NCBI GenBank assembly: GCA_029004515.1
Contig: JAQVYH010000015.1
Location: 1-38,169, forward strand
Direction: 5' to 3'
Source of the DNA: Eubacteriales bacterium
GTDB lineage: Bacteria > Bacillota > Clostridia > Monoglobales > UMGS1388
Length of the DNA: 38,169 bases
Part shown: one piece after another, positions 1 through 8,751 of the stretch
How the letters are laid out: every line of letters begins with the position of its first letter
Position numbering within the stretch: position 1 is the stretch's first letter
Made by a program: the position numbers and the translations under genes
Notes under the pieces: generated by a model
The model's input: only the letters and a program-made list of their open reading frames with translations
Databases searched by the model: none
What the model was told of the DNA's origin: nothing

Positions 1-1982
1 ATCTTAATGAGCATATGCCTGCTGATAAGAAGAGAATCCTTGCTAATAACAACATCAAGTTCTACACAATCGATGCTGTTGCTCTTGCAAAGGAAATCGG
101 TCTTGGTGGCAGAATCAATACAATCATGCAGTCCGCATTCTTCAAGCTTGCTAACATCATTCCAATTGATAAGGCAATCGAATATATGAAGGGCGCTATC
201 TATAAGAGCTACGGTAAGAAGGGCGAAGATATCGTTAACATGAACTACGCTGCTGTTGAAGCTGGCGTAAACGCTGTTAAGGAAATCACAATCCCAGCTG
301 ACTGGGCTACTGCAACAGATACTCAAGATGCAGATAACGGCAAGCCAGCATTCATCAAGAATGTTGTTGATGTTATCAACGCACAGGATGGTGATTCACT
401 TCCTGTTTCAACATTTGTTGACAACGACTTGGTTGATGGTTCATTCCCTCTTGGTACTTCAAAGTACGAAAAGAGAGGTATTGCTGTTTCTATTCCAGAG
501 TGGCATAACGAAAAGTGTATCGGATGTAACCAGTGTTCATATGTTTGTCCTCATGCTATCATCAGACCATTCCTTCTTACAGATGAAGAAGTGGCTGCAG
601 CTCCAGCTGGTATGAAGACAATGACTCCTAAGGGCAAGGCTCTTGAGGGTTATAAGTTATTTATGGCAGTAGCTGCTCTTGACTGTACAGGTTGCGGAAA
701 CTGTGCTCAGGTTTGTCCTGCTCCAGAGAAGGCTCTTACAATGGCTCCTGCTGAAACTCAGGATGACCAGATAGCTTGTTGGGAATATGTAACAGCTCTT
801 CCTCATAAGGAAAACCCAATGGGTAAGAAGACTGTTATCGGTAGCCAGTTCGAACAGCCACTCCTTGAATTCTCAGGTGCATGTGCTGGTTGTGGTGAAA
901 CACCTTATGCAAAGCTTATTACTCAGCTCTTCGGTGATAGAATGTATATCGCTAATGCAACAGGTTGTTCTTCAATCTGGGGTAACTCAGCTCCTGCTAC
1001 ACCATATACAACAAACCATAAAGGATTTGGTCCAGCTTGGGCTAACTCACTCTTCGAAGATAACGCTGAATTCGGACTTGGTATATACACAGGTGTTGCA
1101 CACCAGAGAGACAGACTTAAAGGTCTTTGTGAGCAGCTTATCGCTGGCGGTGCTAAGGAAGAATGTGCAAATGCTGCACAGGCTTGGATCGACACAATGG
1201 ACAAGGGCGAAGAATCAAAGGCTACATCAGCAGCTCTTGCACAGACACTTTCATCTTGCGATTGCAGCAACGATGATCTTAAGGCTATCAAGGACGAAAT
1301 TCTTAATAACAAGGAACACCTTGTTGCTAAGTCACAGTGGATTCTTGGCGGTGACGGTTGGGCATATGACATCGGTTACGGTGGTCTTGACCATGTTCTT
1401 GCATCAGGTGAAAATGTAAATGTTCTTGTATTTGATACAGAGGTTTACTCAAACACAGGCGGACAGGCTTCTAAGTCTACTCCAACAGGTGCTATTGCTA
1501 AGCTTGCTCAGGCAGGTAAGCAGGTTAAGAAGAAGGACCTTGCTATGATGGCTATGTCTTACGGTTATGTATATGTAGCTCAGATCGCTATGGGTGCTGA
1601 TTACAACCAGTGTCTCAAGGCTATCACAGAAGCTGAAGCATATCCAGGTCCATCACTCATCATCGCTTATGCTCCATGTATCAACCATGGTATTAAGACA
1701 GGTATGGGTACAGCACAGGCTGAAATGAAGAAGGCTGTAGCTGCTGGTTACTGGCAGATGTTCAGATTCAACCCAACTCTTGCTGAGCAGGGTAAGAATC
1801 CATTCACACTTGATTCAAAAGAACCAACATCTGATTATAAGGATTATATCCTTAGCCAGGTTCGTTACTCTTCTCTTAAGAAACTCTTCCCTGACAGAGC
1901 TGAAGACCTCTACAGCAAGTCAGAAGCACAGGCTAAAGAAAAGTATCTTATGTATACAAAGTTCGGAAAGCTTTTCGAATAA
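1..1982 (+). CDS. nifJ: Pyruvate:ferredoxin oxidoreductase, C-terminal part (5' end outside window)
   Basis: Oxidises pyruvate with CoA to acetyl-CoA and CO2, passing electrons to ferredoxin; a cytoplasmic enzyme central to anaerobic fermentation. The frame is open to the left edge, so the ATG at 15 is internal; about 659 of the usual roughly 1,170 residues are present. Visible in order are the end of the gamma-type domain (ending near the EIGLGGRIN stretch), two ferredoxin-type 4Fe-4S motifs (CIGCNQCSYVCP from codon 516 and CTGCGNCAQVCP near 685), then the thiamine diphosphate domain with CAGCGE, ATGCSSIWG, GDGWAYDIG and the downstream EVYSNTGGQ. The last cluster Cys is probably the one in APCINHG. 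No key residue appears to be missing. The gene is followed by a hairpin-rich spacer. Family assignment is certain; promoter and upstream partners cannot be seen. Confidence 0.97.
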   Translation, partial: LNEHMPADKKRILANNNIKFYTIDAVALAKEIGLGGRINTIMQSAFFKLANIIPIDKAIEYMKGAIYKSYGKKGEDIVNMNYAAVEAGVNAVKEITIPADWATATDTQDADNGKPAFIKNVVDVINAQDGDSLPVSTFVDNDLVDGSFPLGTSKYEKRGIAVSIPEWHNEKCIGCNQCSYVCPHAIIRPFLLTDEEVAAAPAGMKTMTPKGKALEGYKLFMAVAALDCTGCGNCAQVCPAPEKALTMAPAETQDDQIACWEYVTALPHKENPMGKKTVIGSQFEQPLLEFSGACAGCGETPYAKLITQLFGDRMYIANATGCSSIWGNSAPATPYTTNHKGFGPAWANSLFEDNAEFGLGIYTGVAHQRDRLKGLCEQLIAGGAKEECANAAQAWIDTMDKGEESKATSAALAQTLSSCDCSNDDLKAIKDEILNNKEHLVAKSQWILGGDGWAYDIGYGGLDHVLASGENVNVLVFDTEVYSNTGGQASKSTPTGAIAKLAQAGKQVKKKDLAMMAMSYGYVYVAQIAMGADYNQCLKAITEAEAYPGPSLIIAYAPCINHGIKTGMGTAQAEMKKAVAAGYWQMFRFNPTLAEQGKNPFTLDSKEPTSDYKDYILSQVRYSSLKKLFPDRAEDLYSKSEAQAKEKYLMYTKFGKLFE

Positions 1983-2010
1983 TATAATTCGTGCAAGGTG
2001 CACACATCTA

Positions 2011-2050
2011 ACAAAACAAAAAAGGATTTGCGTGAAAGCGCAAATCCTTT
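2011..2050 (-). terminator. Minus-strand terminator hairpin, left copy of a palindrome
   Basis: The 12-bp stem AAAGGATTTGCG/CGCAAATCCTTT (2021-2032 with 2039-2050) is followed on the minus strand by a T-rich run (2020 to 2012). This makes it a rho-independent terminator for the SLH gene, although it sits only about 40 bp past the end of nifJ and over 300 bp past the end of the SLH gene. The same hairpin recurs at 2295-2324. Confidence 0.6.
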
Positions 2051-2330
2051 CAGACCGTCGAAAAAGTCGTTCAACTACAAGCAGAATAGAAAATATTTAT
2101 CTCTTGCTTGTTCTATAAAAAATAATAATTTATAATTATAATGGCGTAGGTTTTATTGAAAAACCTACGCCATTGCTTGCTTTCACCCTTCCCGACCTCT
2201 ACCGTACCCTCGTACGCCGACGATGTCGGGAATGTCGAATTTAACTTCCTTTTTTGCAGTCTGCCAGCGTGTCTATAGGTTTATCGACACGCTGAAAGGA
2301 TTTGCGTGAAAGCGCAAATCCTTTTTTTAT
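2018..2330. repeat. MITE-like segment bounded by inverted copies of a terminator hairpin
   Basis: Both ends carry a near-identical unit, A6-GGATTTGCG-N6-CGCAAATCCTTTCAG, in inverted orientation (about 2019-2053 and 2292-2326); the six loop bases are reverse complements, TGAAAG and CTTTCA. Between them lie three further hairpins: 2140-2174 (15 bp stem, AATGGCGTAGG...), 2189-2232 (TTCCCGAC/GTCGGGAA enclosing CGTAC/GTACG) and 2265-2294 (CAGCGTGTC/GACACGCTG). There is no coding capacity worth reporting. It fills the convergent nifJ/SLH spacer. A related hairpin lies at 31821-31851. It could be a small non-autonomous mobile element or simply two bidirectional terminators; I cannot see a target duplication. 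Confidence 0.5.
2295..2330 (+). terminator. Rho-independent terminator (right copy), for nifJ
   Basis: The AAAGGATTTGCG/CGCAAATCCTTT stem is followed directly by seven T residues on the plus strand. It would end nifJ transcripts about 340 bases after the stop codon, beyond the minus-strand terminator, so convergent transcripts would overlap across the spacer. Confidence 0.7.
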
Positions 2331-2368
2331 CTATAATGTTTTATTGGGTCAGAAAATTTATTTATATG

Positions 2369-3457
2369 CTATTTTATTGTGCCATTTTTAGCCGTAATAT
2401 ATCTTTTAAGTGTTTCCGGAAGTGGTACATATGGGTCAATCTTGGATATAAGAGCGGCTGCTTCAGCACGTGTTATAACTCCATATGGGCGAATTGTGTT
2501 GTCCGGATAACCGCTTATTACCTTAAATCCTAAGAGATTCTGAATTGCATCAACGCTCCAGCTTGGTACTGATGAGTTATCTGCAAAGGTGAGCGCATAT
2601 GGTTTTGGTGTGTTAAACTCATCTATAATATTATATAGCATTGTAAAAGCTGCTGCACGATTAAGTGTCTCATAAGGCAGAAACGCTACTTTATCTCCTG
2701 TGCCAGAGCCTTTTATTATCCCTGACTCATAGGCAAGAAGACCCTGATTGTAAAGCCATAATGGCATAGAATCCTTATCTGTAAAAGCAAAATCCTCGAC
2801 ATTCGGAGTCTCACCCGAAATACCAAGAACAGCATTAAGGAGCATTACGAAATCTCCCCTCGTAAGGACAGTATCCGGCTCAAAATAGAAGTTACCACCT
2901 ATCTGGTTTCCTCTAAATACATTATCAAGTGCAAGGTCCACTGCATAAGGCTTAGACCAATGATCCTCTATATCGATATAAGGAAATATCTTTTCTTCCT
3001 CTGGAAGTGGCTCTTCCTCATCTATTTCATCGTCAGGGTTTTCCTCACTATCCTCAGGGATAGGCGTATCATCCTCAATGGTAATCTTTATTGTACCATC
3101 AGGGGAAAACTCATTACCATCGGATGCCTGCCAAGTTAGATTCACATCTCCTGTAAAATTGGACTCCGGCCGATATACAATACCGCCCAGCTCGCTCTCT
3201 TCAATAACCTGCGCCGCCTCGATTGGCTGATCATTAAGGAGTAATTCTCCCTCTTCCGGCAAAGTTGAAAAGCGGATTGACTTAAGGGATGATTCACCCT
3301 CATAATTCTCTGTGAAATCAGCACTAGTAAACGGTACATCTGTGTTTATCTTGCCAACCTTCTCGAAATAAATAGCCAGAGGTGGCTCTGCATATACTGT
3401 TAATGTAGCTGACAATATAAAAACAAGCATAAAAACAAATAATGCTTTTTTAGTCAT
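2369..3457 (-). CDS. Secreted SLH-domain surface protein with cadherin-like N-terminal domain
   Basis: A 362-residue exported protein, probably held at the cell surface by binding secondary cell-wall polymer. It starts with a Lys-Lys signal peptide with hydrophobic core, probable cleavage near VYA-EPP (residue 23). Residues about 35-125 resemble a cadherin-like/tandem-95 repeat (ending NFTGDVNLTWQASDG). Residues about 130-155 form an acidic Pro/Glu linker. Three S-layer homology motifs follow, beginning about FPYIDIEDHW, FTDKDSMPLW and FADNSSVPSW; the third carries ISGYPDNTIRP and ITRAEAAALI. The ATG at 3457 has a GAAAGGAG site upstream. It lies 109 bp downstream of murC on the same strand and could be cotranscribed. 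No enzymatic domain is seen, so the role beyond wall anchoring is unknown. Confidence 0.88.
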   Translation of the reverse strand: MTKKALFVFMLVFILSATLTVYAEPPLAIYFEKVGKINTDVPFTSADFTENYEGESSLKSIRFSTLPEEGELLLNDQPIEAAQVIEESELGGIVYRPESNFTGDVNLTWQASDGNEFSPDGTIKITIEDDTPIPEDSEENPDDEIDEEEPLPEEEKIFPYIDIEDHWSKPYAVDLALDNVFRGNQIGGNFYFEPDTVLTRGDFVMLLNAVLGISGETPNVEDFAFTDKDSMPLWLYNQGLLAYESGIIKGSGTGDKVAFLPYETLNRAAAFTMLYNIIDEFNTPKPYALTFADNSSVPSWSVDAIQNLLGFKVISGYPDNTIRPYGVITRAEAAALISKIDPYVPLPETLKRYITAKNGTIK

Positions 3458-3566
3458 TTAACATATCACTCCTTTCAGAATTATTTTCCCTAATGGAGTA
3501 ATTTTTATAACAAGTTAAATGTATTAAAAAAGCACTATTTTGAGTTATTTGCCAATTTATGTCTTT

Positions 3567-4916
3567 TTATATTAAATCACATATATTAGTAACTGTTCCT
3601 GCACCCATAATGAAAATTATGTCATCCTTTTGTGCATTTTGACGAATCTTTTGTGCAATTTCACCAAAATCAGTCATATAATCTGCGCCATTAATTTGGT
3701 CAGCAATATCTTTTGCGCTAATTGACGGGTCAAATGGTTCACGAGCAGCATATATATCTGTAAGGATTACCTTATCGGCAAGTACCAATACCTTGGCAAA
3801 GTCATCCCTAAAAGCCTTTGTTCGTGTATAAGTATGTGGCTGGAAAATGCACCAGATATTGTTATGAGGGATATCCTTTGCCGCCATAAGTGTTGACTTA
3901 ACCTCGGTTGGATGATGTGCATAGTCATCATAGACCTTTGCACCATTAATCTCCTTGCGATATTCAAAGCGTCTGCCTGTACCGCCAAAATATTCTAGTC
4001 CTTCCACTATCTTACAAACATCTAAACCATCAGTATAAGCAAGAGCAAAAGCGCCTAATGCGTTGGAAATATTATGTCTGCCATATTCCTGAAGATGGAC
4101 ACTTGCAAGAATTTCACCATTATATACCACATCAAAAACGGGATGCCCCATATCATCATAGGTAATATTGGCAGGAGTAAAATCACCGTTCTCCATACCA
4201 TAGTAAACCTTTCTGCACTCTGACCTGCAAGCCGCATCCATAAGCTCTTTATCATCAGCATTGATAACTGCAAATCCATCTTTTGGAAGCTTATCAAAAA
4301 ACCTTTTGAAAGAATCCTTAATCTGCTCGATACCGCTGAAATAGTCAAGATGGTCCTCCTCAAGGTTAAGCGCAAGAATAGCTTTTGGACCAAAACTTAA
4401 AAAACTGTCCTTATATTCACAAGCCTCAAAAATCAAATAATCCTTACTGCCAATAGCAAGATTACCGCCGATCTTATCAAGCTCACCGCCTACAAGGATT
4501 GTAGGATTCTTATCCGCCTTAAGGTACACGCAAGAAATCATAGATGTAGTTGTAGTCTTACCATGAGTGCCACAAACAGCAATAGGAAAAGCATATTCAT
4601 TAATAAGCTCTCCTAAAAATTCTGCTCTTTCAAGACATCTTATGCCCTTATCACGAGCACAAACAAGCTCAGGATTATCCTGCGCAATGGCCGCTGTATA
4701 TACAACTATATTAGGATTCTTAATGTTATCAGGGCTGTGACCTATATATATTTTTATTCCCATATCTGCAAGTTTATCTGAAATTGATGACTGCGACCTG
4801 TCAGAGCCTGAAACACTCCAACCATTGTCAAGCATTATCTGAGCTATGGCGCTCATACTAATACCACCAATCCCAATAAAATGAATGCTATTTTCCCTTT
4901 TTTCAAGGTTTTCCAC
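3567..4916 (-). CDS. murC: UDP-N-acetylmuramate--L-alanine ligase
   Basis: Cytoplasmic Mur ligase that adds L-Ala to UDP-MurNAc using ATP, the first amino-acid step of peptidoglycan precursor synthesis. At 449 residues it is full length. Visible are the N-terminal Rossmann motif FIGIGGISMSA, the ATP P-loop GTHGKTTTTSM (about residue 115), NLEEDHLDYF, the central-domain EYGRHNISN, and the C-terminal YDDYAHHPTEV and QPHTYTRT motifs typical of MurC. The start is GTG at 4916, supported by GGAG (4925-4928) eight bases upstream. It is transcribed away from spoVG, and the SLH gene follows. Nothing odd in catalytic residues. It is not in a dcw cluster here, which is common in Clostridia. Confidence 0.97.
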   Translation of the reverse strand: MENLEKRENSIHFIGIGGISMSAIAQIMLDNGWSVSGSDRSQSSISDKLADMGIKIYIGHSPDNIKNPNIVVYTAAIAQDNPELVCARDKGIRCLERAEFLGELINEYAFPIAVCGTHGKTTTTSMISCVYLKADKNPTILVGGELDKIGGNLAIGSKDYLIFEACEYKDSFLSFGPKAILALNLEEDHLDYFSGIEQIKDSFKRFFDKLPKDGFAVINADDKELMDAACRSECRKVYYGMENGDFTPANITYDDMGHPVFDVVYNGEILASVHLQEYGRHNISNALGAFALAYTDGLDVCKIVEGLEYFGGTGRRFEYRKEINGAKVYDDYAHHPTEVKSTLMAAKDIPHNNIWCIFQPHTYTRTKAFRDDFAKVLVLADKVILTDIYAAREPFDPSISAKDIADQINGADYMTDFGEIAQKIRQNAQKDDIIFIMGAGTVTNICDLI

Positions 4917-4951
4917 GGTATCATCTCCGATATTTTAAACTGGTTAAATAT

Positions 4952-4957
4952 ATTATA
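4952..4957 (-). promoter_or_regulatory. Probable -10 element of the murC promoter
   Basis: A TATAAT hexamer reads on the minus strand 36 bp upstream of the murC GTG. The -35 region is not recognisable in the A/T-rich DNA above it, so only the -10 is claimed. Confidence 0.45.
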
Positions 4958-5083
4958 CATCACTTTACTAAAAAAATCACTAAAAATTTGAAAAAAATTA
5001 CCAAAAAGTAAAATTTCTATTCCTTTTTTATTTAATAAGTAGTAATATGATACTTAATAATAACCGAAGGGGGCAATTGATAA

Positions 5084-5347
5084 ATGGAAGTAACAGATAT
5101 TCGTATTAGGAAGGTAAACACCGAGGGCAGAATGAAGGCGGTTGTTTCTGTAACTTTTGATGGTACTTTTGTAGTACATGACATTAAGGTTATTGAGGGG
5201 CAGGAAAAGCTTTTTGTTGCTATGCCTAGCAGAAAAACTCCCGATGGAGAGTTTAAAGACATAGCTCATCCTATCAATGCAGCGATGAGATCAAAGCTCG
5301 AAGCAGTAATTATCGAGGCTTATGAGAATTATTCTGAGGAAGAATAA
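5084..5347 (+). CDS. spoVG: SpoVG-family regulator
   Basis: An 87-residue protein of the SpoVG family, small nucleic-acid-binding regulators first known from Bacillus sporulation and cell division. The family opening VTDIRIRKV, the central [19 protein letters not shown] and the C-terminal helix are all present, and the length is normal. The ATG at 5084 follows a strong AGGGGG site. It stands alone between divergent murC and the addBA unit, with its own terminator at 5397-5437. Which sigma factor drives it cannot be decided by eye. Confidence 0.97.
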   Translation: MEVTDIRIRKVNTEGRMKAVVSVTFDGTFVVHDIKVIEGQEKLFVAMPSRKTPDGEFKDIAHPINAAMRSKLEAVIIEAYENYSEEE

Positions 5348-5396
5348 TTACATAGACAATAAGTTATTTTATTGTCCATAATATCGTACCTAAATA

Positions 5397-5437
5397 AGCA
5401 AACGGATGAAAATATATGTCATCTCGTTTGCTTTTTT
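5397..5437 (+). terminator. Terminator of spoVG
   Basis: AGCAAACG...CGTTTGCT inverted repeat with a further GATGA/TCATC pairing and a run of T after the 3' arm. A second small hairpin, GACAATAA/TTATTGTC, lies just before it at 5355-5376. Confidence 0.75.
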
Positions 5438-5456
5438 ATTTGGTTTATAGTACAAT
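5428..5456 (+). promoter_or_regulatory. Probable addBA promoter overlapping the spoVG terminator
   Basis: TTGCTT (5428-5433), 17-bp spacer, TACAAT (5451-5456). The -35 box is made from the 3' arm of the spoVG terminator, so stop and start signals share bases. The predicted transcript begins about 25 bases before the addB ATG. Confidence 0.5.
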
Positions 5457-5487
5457 ATAGCTATGAAAAAAAGAAGGGTGAGAGCAT

Positions 5488-8400
5488 ATGAGCCTTAGGA
5501 TTATATATGGTAGAGCAGGGAGTGGCAAAAGAGAATTTTGCTTTGACCTGTTAAAGCAAGCAGACAGTACAAATAAATATATATATATCATTCCAGAACA
5601 GTTCAGCCAAGAGAGCGAAAGACAGGTTGCCTCTATGGGCAAAAGCGCTTTTATCTCGGTTATGAGCTTTGGCAGACTTGCCCACCACGTGTTCTCACGC
5701 CTTGGTCCTGTTGGGCGCAGGGTTATAGATGAGGAAAGCGAGCTTATGCTTGCGCAAAATGCGCTTATGACCGTTGCAAACAAACTTCGATATCTTTCTG
5801 TTTCTGCAAGCAACACTGATTTTGCAAGTCAGATTATCGTGATGGCAACAGAGTTTAAAAGACACCTTATAACCCCTGATGTGCTTACTCAGGCGGCAGA
5901 AAACATAAAAGACCCGATTTTTCGCCTTAAGCTTGAGGAAATCGCCCTTATCTACAAGGTCTATTGTGAACTTGTGGAAAAGGCAGGAGGCAGCGAGGCG
6001 GACAACCTAACACTACTTAAAAGGCAAATTGAAAATAGCGACATTTTCTATGGTGAGAACATTATTATAAATCACTTTGAGGGTTTTACTCCACAGGAGA
6101 TGGATATTATAAGCCTACTCCTTTCGCGATGCGAAACGGTCACTGTTTCTATGGTTAGTGACAAGGAGTATAGCGATACAATCAATATCTTCTCGGAAAC
6201 ACGAAATACTATATATAAGCTTAAAAATCTTGCAAAAGAATCAAATATAAAAATCGACGATGATGTATATCTTGGTGAATGTAAGAAATACCAACCTAAT
6301 TCCGCCCTTGCACATTGTGAGAGGGAGTATTTTAAGTACCCACCAAGAATTTATCACAATGAGCCATCCGATATAAAAATCCATTGCACAAAGAATATTT
6401 ATAGTGAGGTGGAAACTGCCGCCATCACTATTCTTCGTATGTGCAGAGAGGACAATATGCGGATGAGGGATATCGTACTTGCTGTAAGAAACGGCGAGCG
6501 GTATCACTCAATCATCAAACAGGTGTTTGACAAAATGGGCATACCTTACTTTATTAGTGAGGATAAAACCGTACTTTCTCACCCTCTTACAAATGCTGCA
6601 ATTTCAATGTTCTCCTCGGCTATGAATAACTTCCCTACAGAAACTGTAATGAGCTATATTAAGTCAGGCTTCGCACAGATTTCAAGGGAAGAAAGAAATC
6701 TACTTGAAAACTATGTTATAGCCGCAGGAATCAATCGAAACAAATGGACAAGCGAAAAGGGATTTGGCTTTGTCCCTCAAGGTTTTGAGGATTATCATAA
6801 GGAAATAATCGATGCAAAAAACAGAGTAATCGCTCCTATTATAGAATTTACAGATACCTTTAAGGGTAGAAAAACTGCAACAGAAATCTCCAAAGCTTAT
6901 TATAAAATGCTTCACTCCTCCATCCGCCCAAGTGCAGAAAAAGAGATGGAGCGCCTTGTTGCAGAGAATAAAACTGACCAGGCAGATAACCTACGTATGG
7001 CGTGGTCGGGGATTGTACGAACAATCGAGAGAATGTCCGAGCTTATTGGAGATGAAAACATAACTCTTGAGAAGTATCACAGCATATTTATTCAGGGTCT
7101 TGCCACCTGCGGACTTATCACTCCACCGCCCTTTGCAGACAGGGTGCTTGTGTGCAGTCCTGAGGGATACAGGAGTAACAACCCACCTGTATTTATGCTG
7201 CTTGGCGCAGTTGACGGAGCACTTCCAGCGTCTCATAAAATCGAGGGATTATTATCCGATAACGAAAGAGACCAGATTGCAAAAATGGGTGTGACCCTTG
7301 CAAAAACCACCTACACAAAGCTTATGGACGAGCAGTACCTTATATACAACTGCCTTACAGCCCCATCAAAGCTCTTGTATATCTCATATCCCATCGCTAA
7401 TGATGAGGGCGATGGAATTACGCCATCTCCTGTAATTGGCAGGTTAAAGACGATTATGCTTCAAATAAAATTATTCGGTGAATATACAGACGACGCTGAC
7501 CTTGAGGGCGAGGACAGAGTATTCAGCAAGCTAATGATACACCTTGCCAAAAACAGGCAAGCTGATGGTATGTGGGCAGGAGTTGACAAGTGGTTTAGAG
7601 AAAACCGCTTAGATAAATACGAAAATGCTATTGATGCGCTGAACTATACAAATATTCCTAAAAAGCTTTCACAAAAAAGTCTTGACATTCTATATCCGCA
7701 ATCACCCTATACAAGTATTTCAAGGCTTGAGGGATATTCCAGATGCCAATTTGCACATTTTATTCAGTATGGCATGCGAGTTAAGCCAAGAAAGGAATAT
7801 GAGCTTCAGGCGGTGGATACAGGCAGCCTTATGCACGAGGTTATGGAGGAATTCTCAAAGGATATGCTTGTGCGAGAGGGCGGTTGGCTTGCCCTATCGA
7901 GGGAATACTGCGATGCAAAGGTTGATCAGATTTGTGACAAGGCTGTTCGTAGCCTCCTTGGTGATATATCCCTTGGCAGCAAGAGATTTGACTACCTCGC
8001 AAAGAGTATAAAACGCACAATGAAAACCGTAGTGTGGAATGTTGCAGAATTTTATAAGAATGGTGATTTTATACCATTTGGCTATGAATTATCCTTTGGT
8101 GATGGGGTTCTTCCACCATTGGATGTTACTCTTGACGATGGTCGGGTAATACACCTTGTAGGTAAGATTGACCGTGTTGATGTTTTAGAATCCGATAACG
8201 GACGACACTTCAGCATTGTTGATTATAAGTCAAGCAAAAAAGTAATCAACTATGGATATGTGAAAGCGGGACTTCAGATTCAGCTCCCCGTATATCTTGA
8301 TGCAATCTGTAACGCCTTTGATGGTGAAAGACCGGCTATCCCCGGTGCACTCCTCTACTACCATCTGGCAGACCCTATGGTAACAGGTCTTAGCACCACA

Positions 8401-8751
8401 GATGATGAAAAGATAAAATCCGAGGTAACAAAGGAGCTTAGGATGAGAGGCATCATAGCCACATCTGAAACAGCCCTCTCAAGCTTTAAGACAACTGTTG
8501 TGGGCAATAGTGCACTTCCCACCAAATATATACACAGTCTATGCGACTTTACAAATAGAAAGATAAAGGAAATACTAGGCGAGATGCTCCACGGAAGTAT
8601 CAATATTCACCCATTCCGTTATTCAGACAAGACAGGCTGTGATTATTGTCCTTACAAGACAATTTGTAAGTTTGATACTGATTTTAAGAACAACCGCTAT
8701 AAGAATGTACGAAGTCTGAGCGAGGAGGAATTTTACGCAAATGTGGACTAA
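5488..8751 (+). CDS. addB: ATP-dependent helicase/nuclease subunit B (AddB)
   Basis: Partner of AddA in the double-strand-break resection complex that replaces RecBCD in Firmicutes. Full length at 1,087 residues. The N-terminus has a P-loop, GRAGSGKRE (residues 8-16), in which Arg follows the Lys instead of the usual Thr/Ser. The inactivated helicase core fills the middle. The C-terminal nuclease has GSLMHEVMEEF, the catalytic IVDYKSSKK (about residue 910) and QIQLPVYLDA. The Fe-S cluster Cys set is visible: one at YSRCQFAHF (about 752) and C-x2-C-x5-C in GCDYCPYKTIC (about 1050-1060). The ATG at 5488 has an AAGAAGGGTGAG ribosome site. It overlaps addA by 11 bp. Confidence 0.96.
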   Translation: MSLRIIYGRAGSGKREFCFDLLKQADSTNKYIYIIPEQFSQESERQVASMGKSAFISVMSFGRLAHHVFSRLGPVGRRVIDEESELMLAQNALMTVANKLRYLSVSASNTDFASQIIVMATEFKRHLITPDVLTQAAENIKDPIFRLKLEEIALIYKVYCELVEKAGGSEADNLTLLKRQIENSDIFYGENIIINHFEGFTPQEMDIISLLLSRCETVTVSMVSDKEYSDTINIFSETRNTIYKLKNLAKESNIKIDDDVYLGECKKYQPNSALAHCEREYFKYPPRIYHNEPSDIKIHCTKNIYSEVETAAITILRMCREDNMRMRDIVLAVRNGERYHSIIKQVFDKMGIPYFISEDKTVLSHPLTNAAISMFSSAMNNFPTETVMSYIKSGFAQISREERNLLENYVIAAGINRNKWTSEKGFGFVPQGFEDYHKEIIDAKNRVIAPIIEFTDTFKGRKTATEISKAYYKMLHSSIRPSAEKEMERLVAENKTDQADNLRMAWSGIVRTIERMSELIGDENITLEKYHSIFIQGLATCGLITPPPFADRVLVCSPEGYRSNNPPVFMLLGAVDGALPASHKIEGLLSDNERDQIAKMGVTLAKTTYTKLMDEQYLIYNCLTAPSKLLYISYPIANDEGDGITPSPVIGRLKTIMLQIKLFGEYTDDADLEGEDRVFSKLMIHLAKNRQADGMWAGVDKWFRENRLDKYENAIDALNYTNIPKKLSQKSLDILYPQSPYTSISRLEGYSRCQFAHFIQYGMRVKPRKEYELQAVDTGSLMHEVMEEFSKDMLVREGGWLALSREYCDAKVDQICDKAVRSLLGDISLGSKRFDYLAKSIKRTMKTVVWNVAEFYKNGDFIPFGYELSFGDGVLPPLDVTLDDGRVIHLVGKIDRVDVLESDNGRHFSIVDYKSSKKVINYGYVKAGLQIQLPVYLDAICNAFDGERPAIPGALLYYHLADPMVTGLSTTDDEKIKSEVTKELRMRGIIATSETALSSFKTTVVGNSALPTKYIHSLCDFTNRKIKEILGEMLHGSINIHPFRYSDKTGCDYCPYKTICKFDTDFKNNRYKNVRSLSEEEFYANVD

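Noticed and set aside
923..1372. 149-codon minus-strand frame inside nifJ
   Set aside because: Opposite-strand shadow in a strongly biased coding region, Ser/Leu-rich with no motif.
2018..2330. Insertion sequence
   Set aside because: Inverted ends are present, but the interior has no transposase frame; kept only as a MITE-like repeat.
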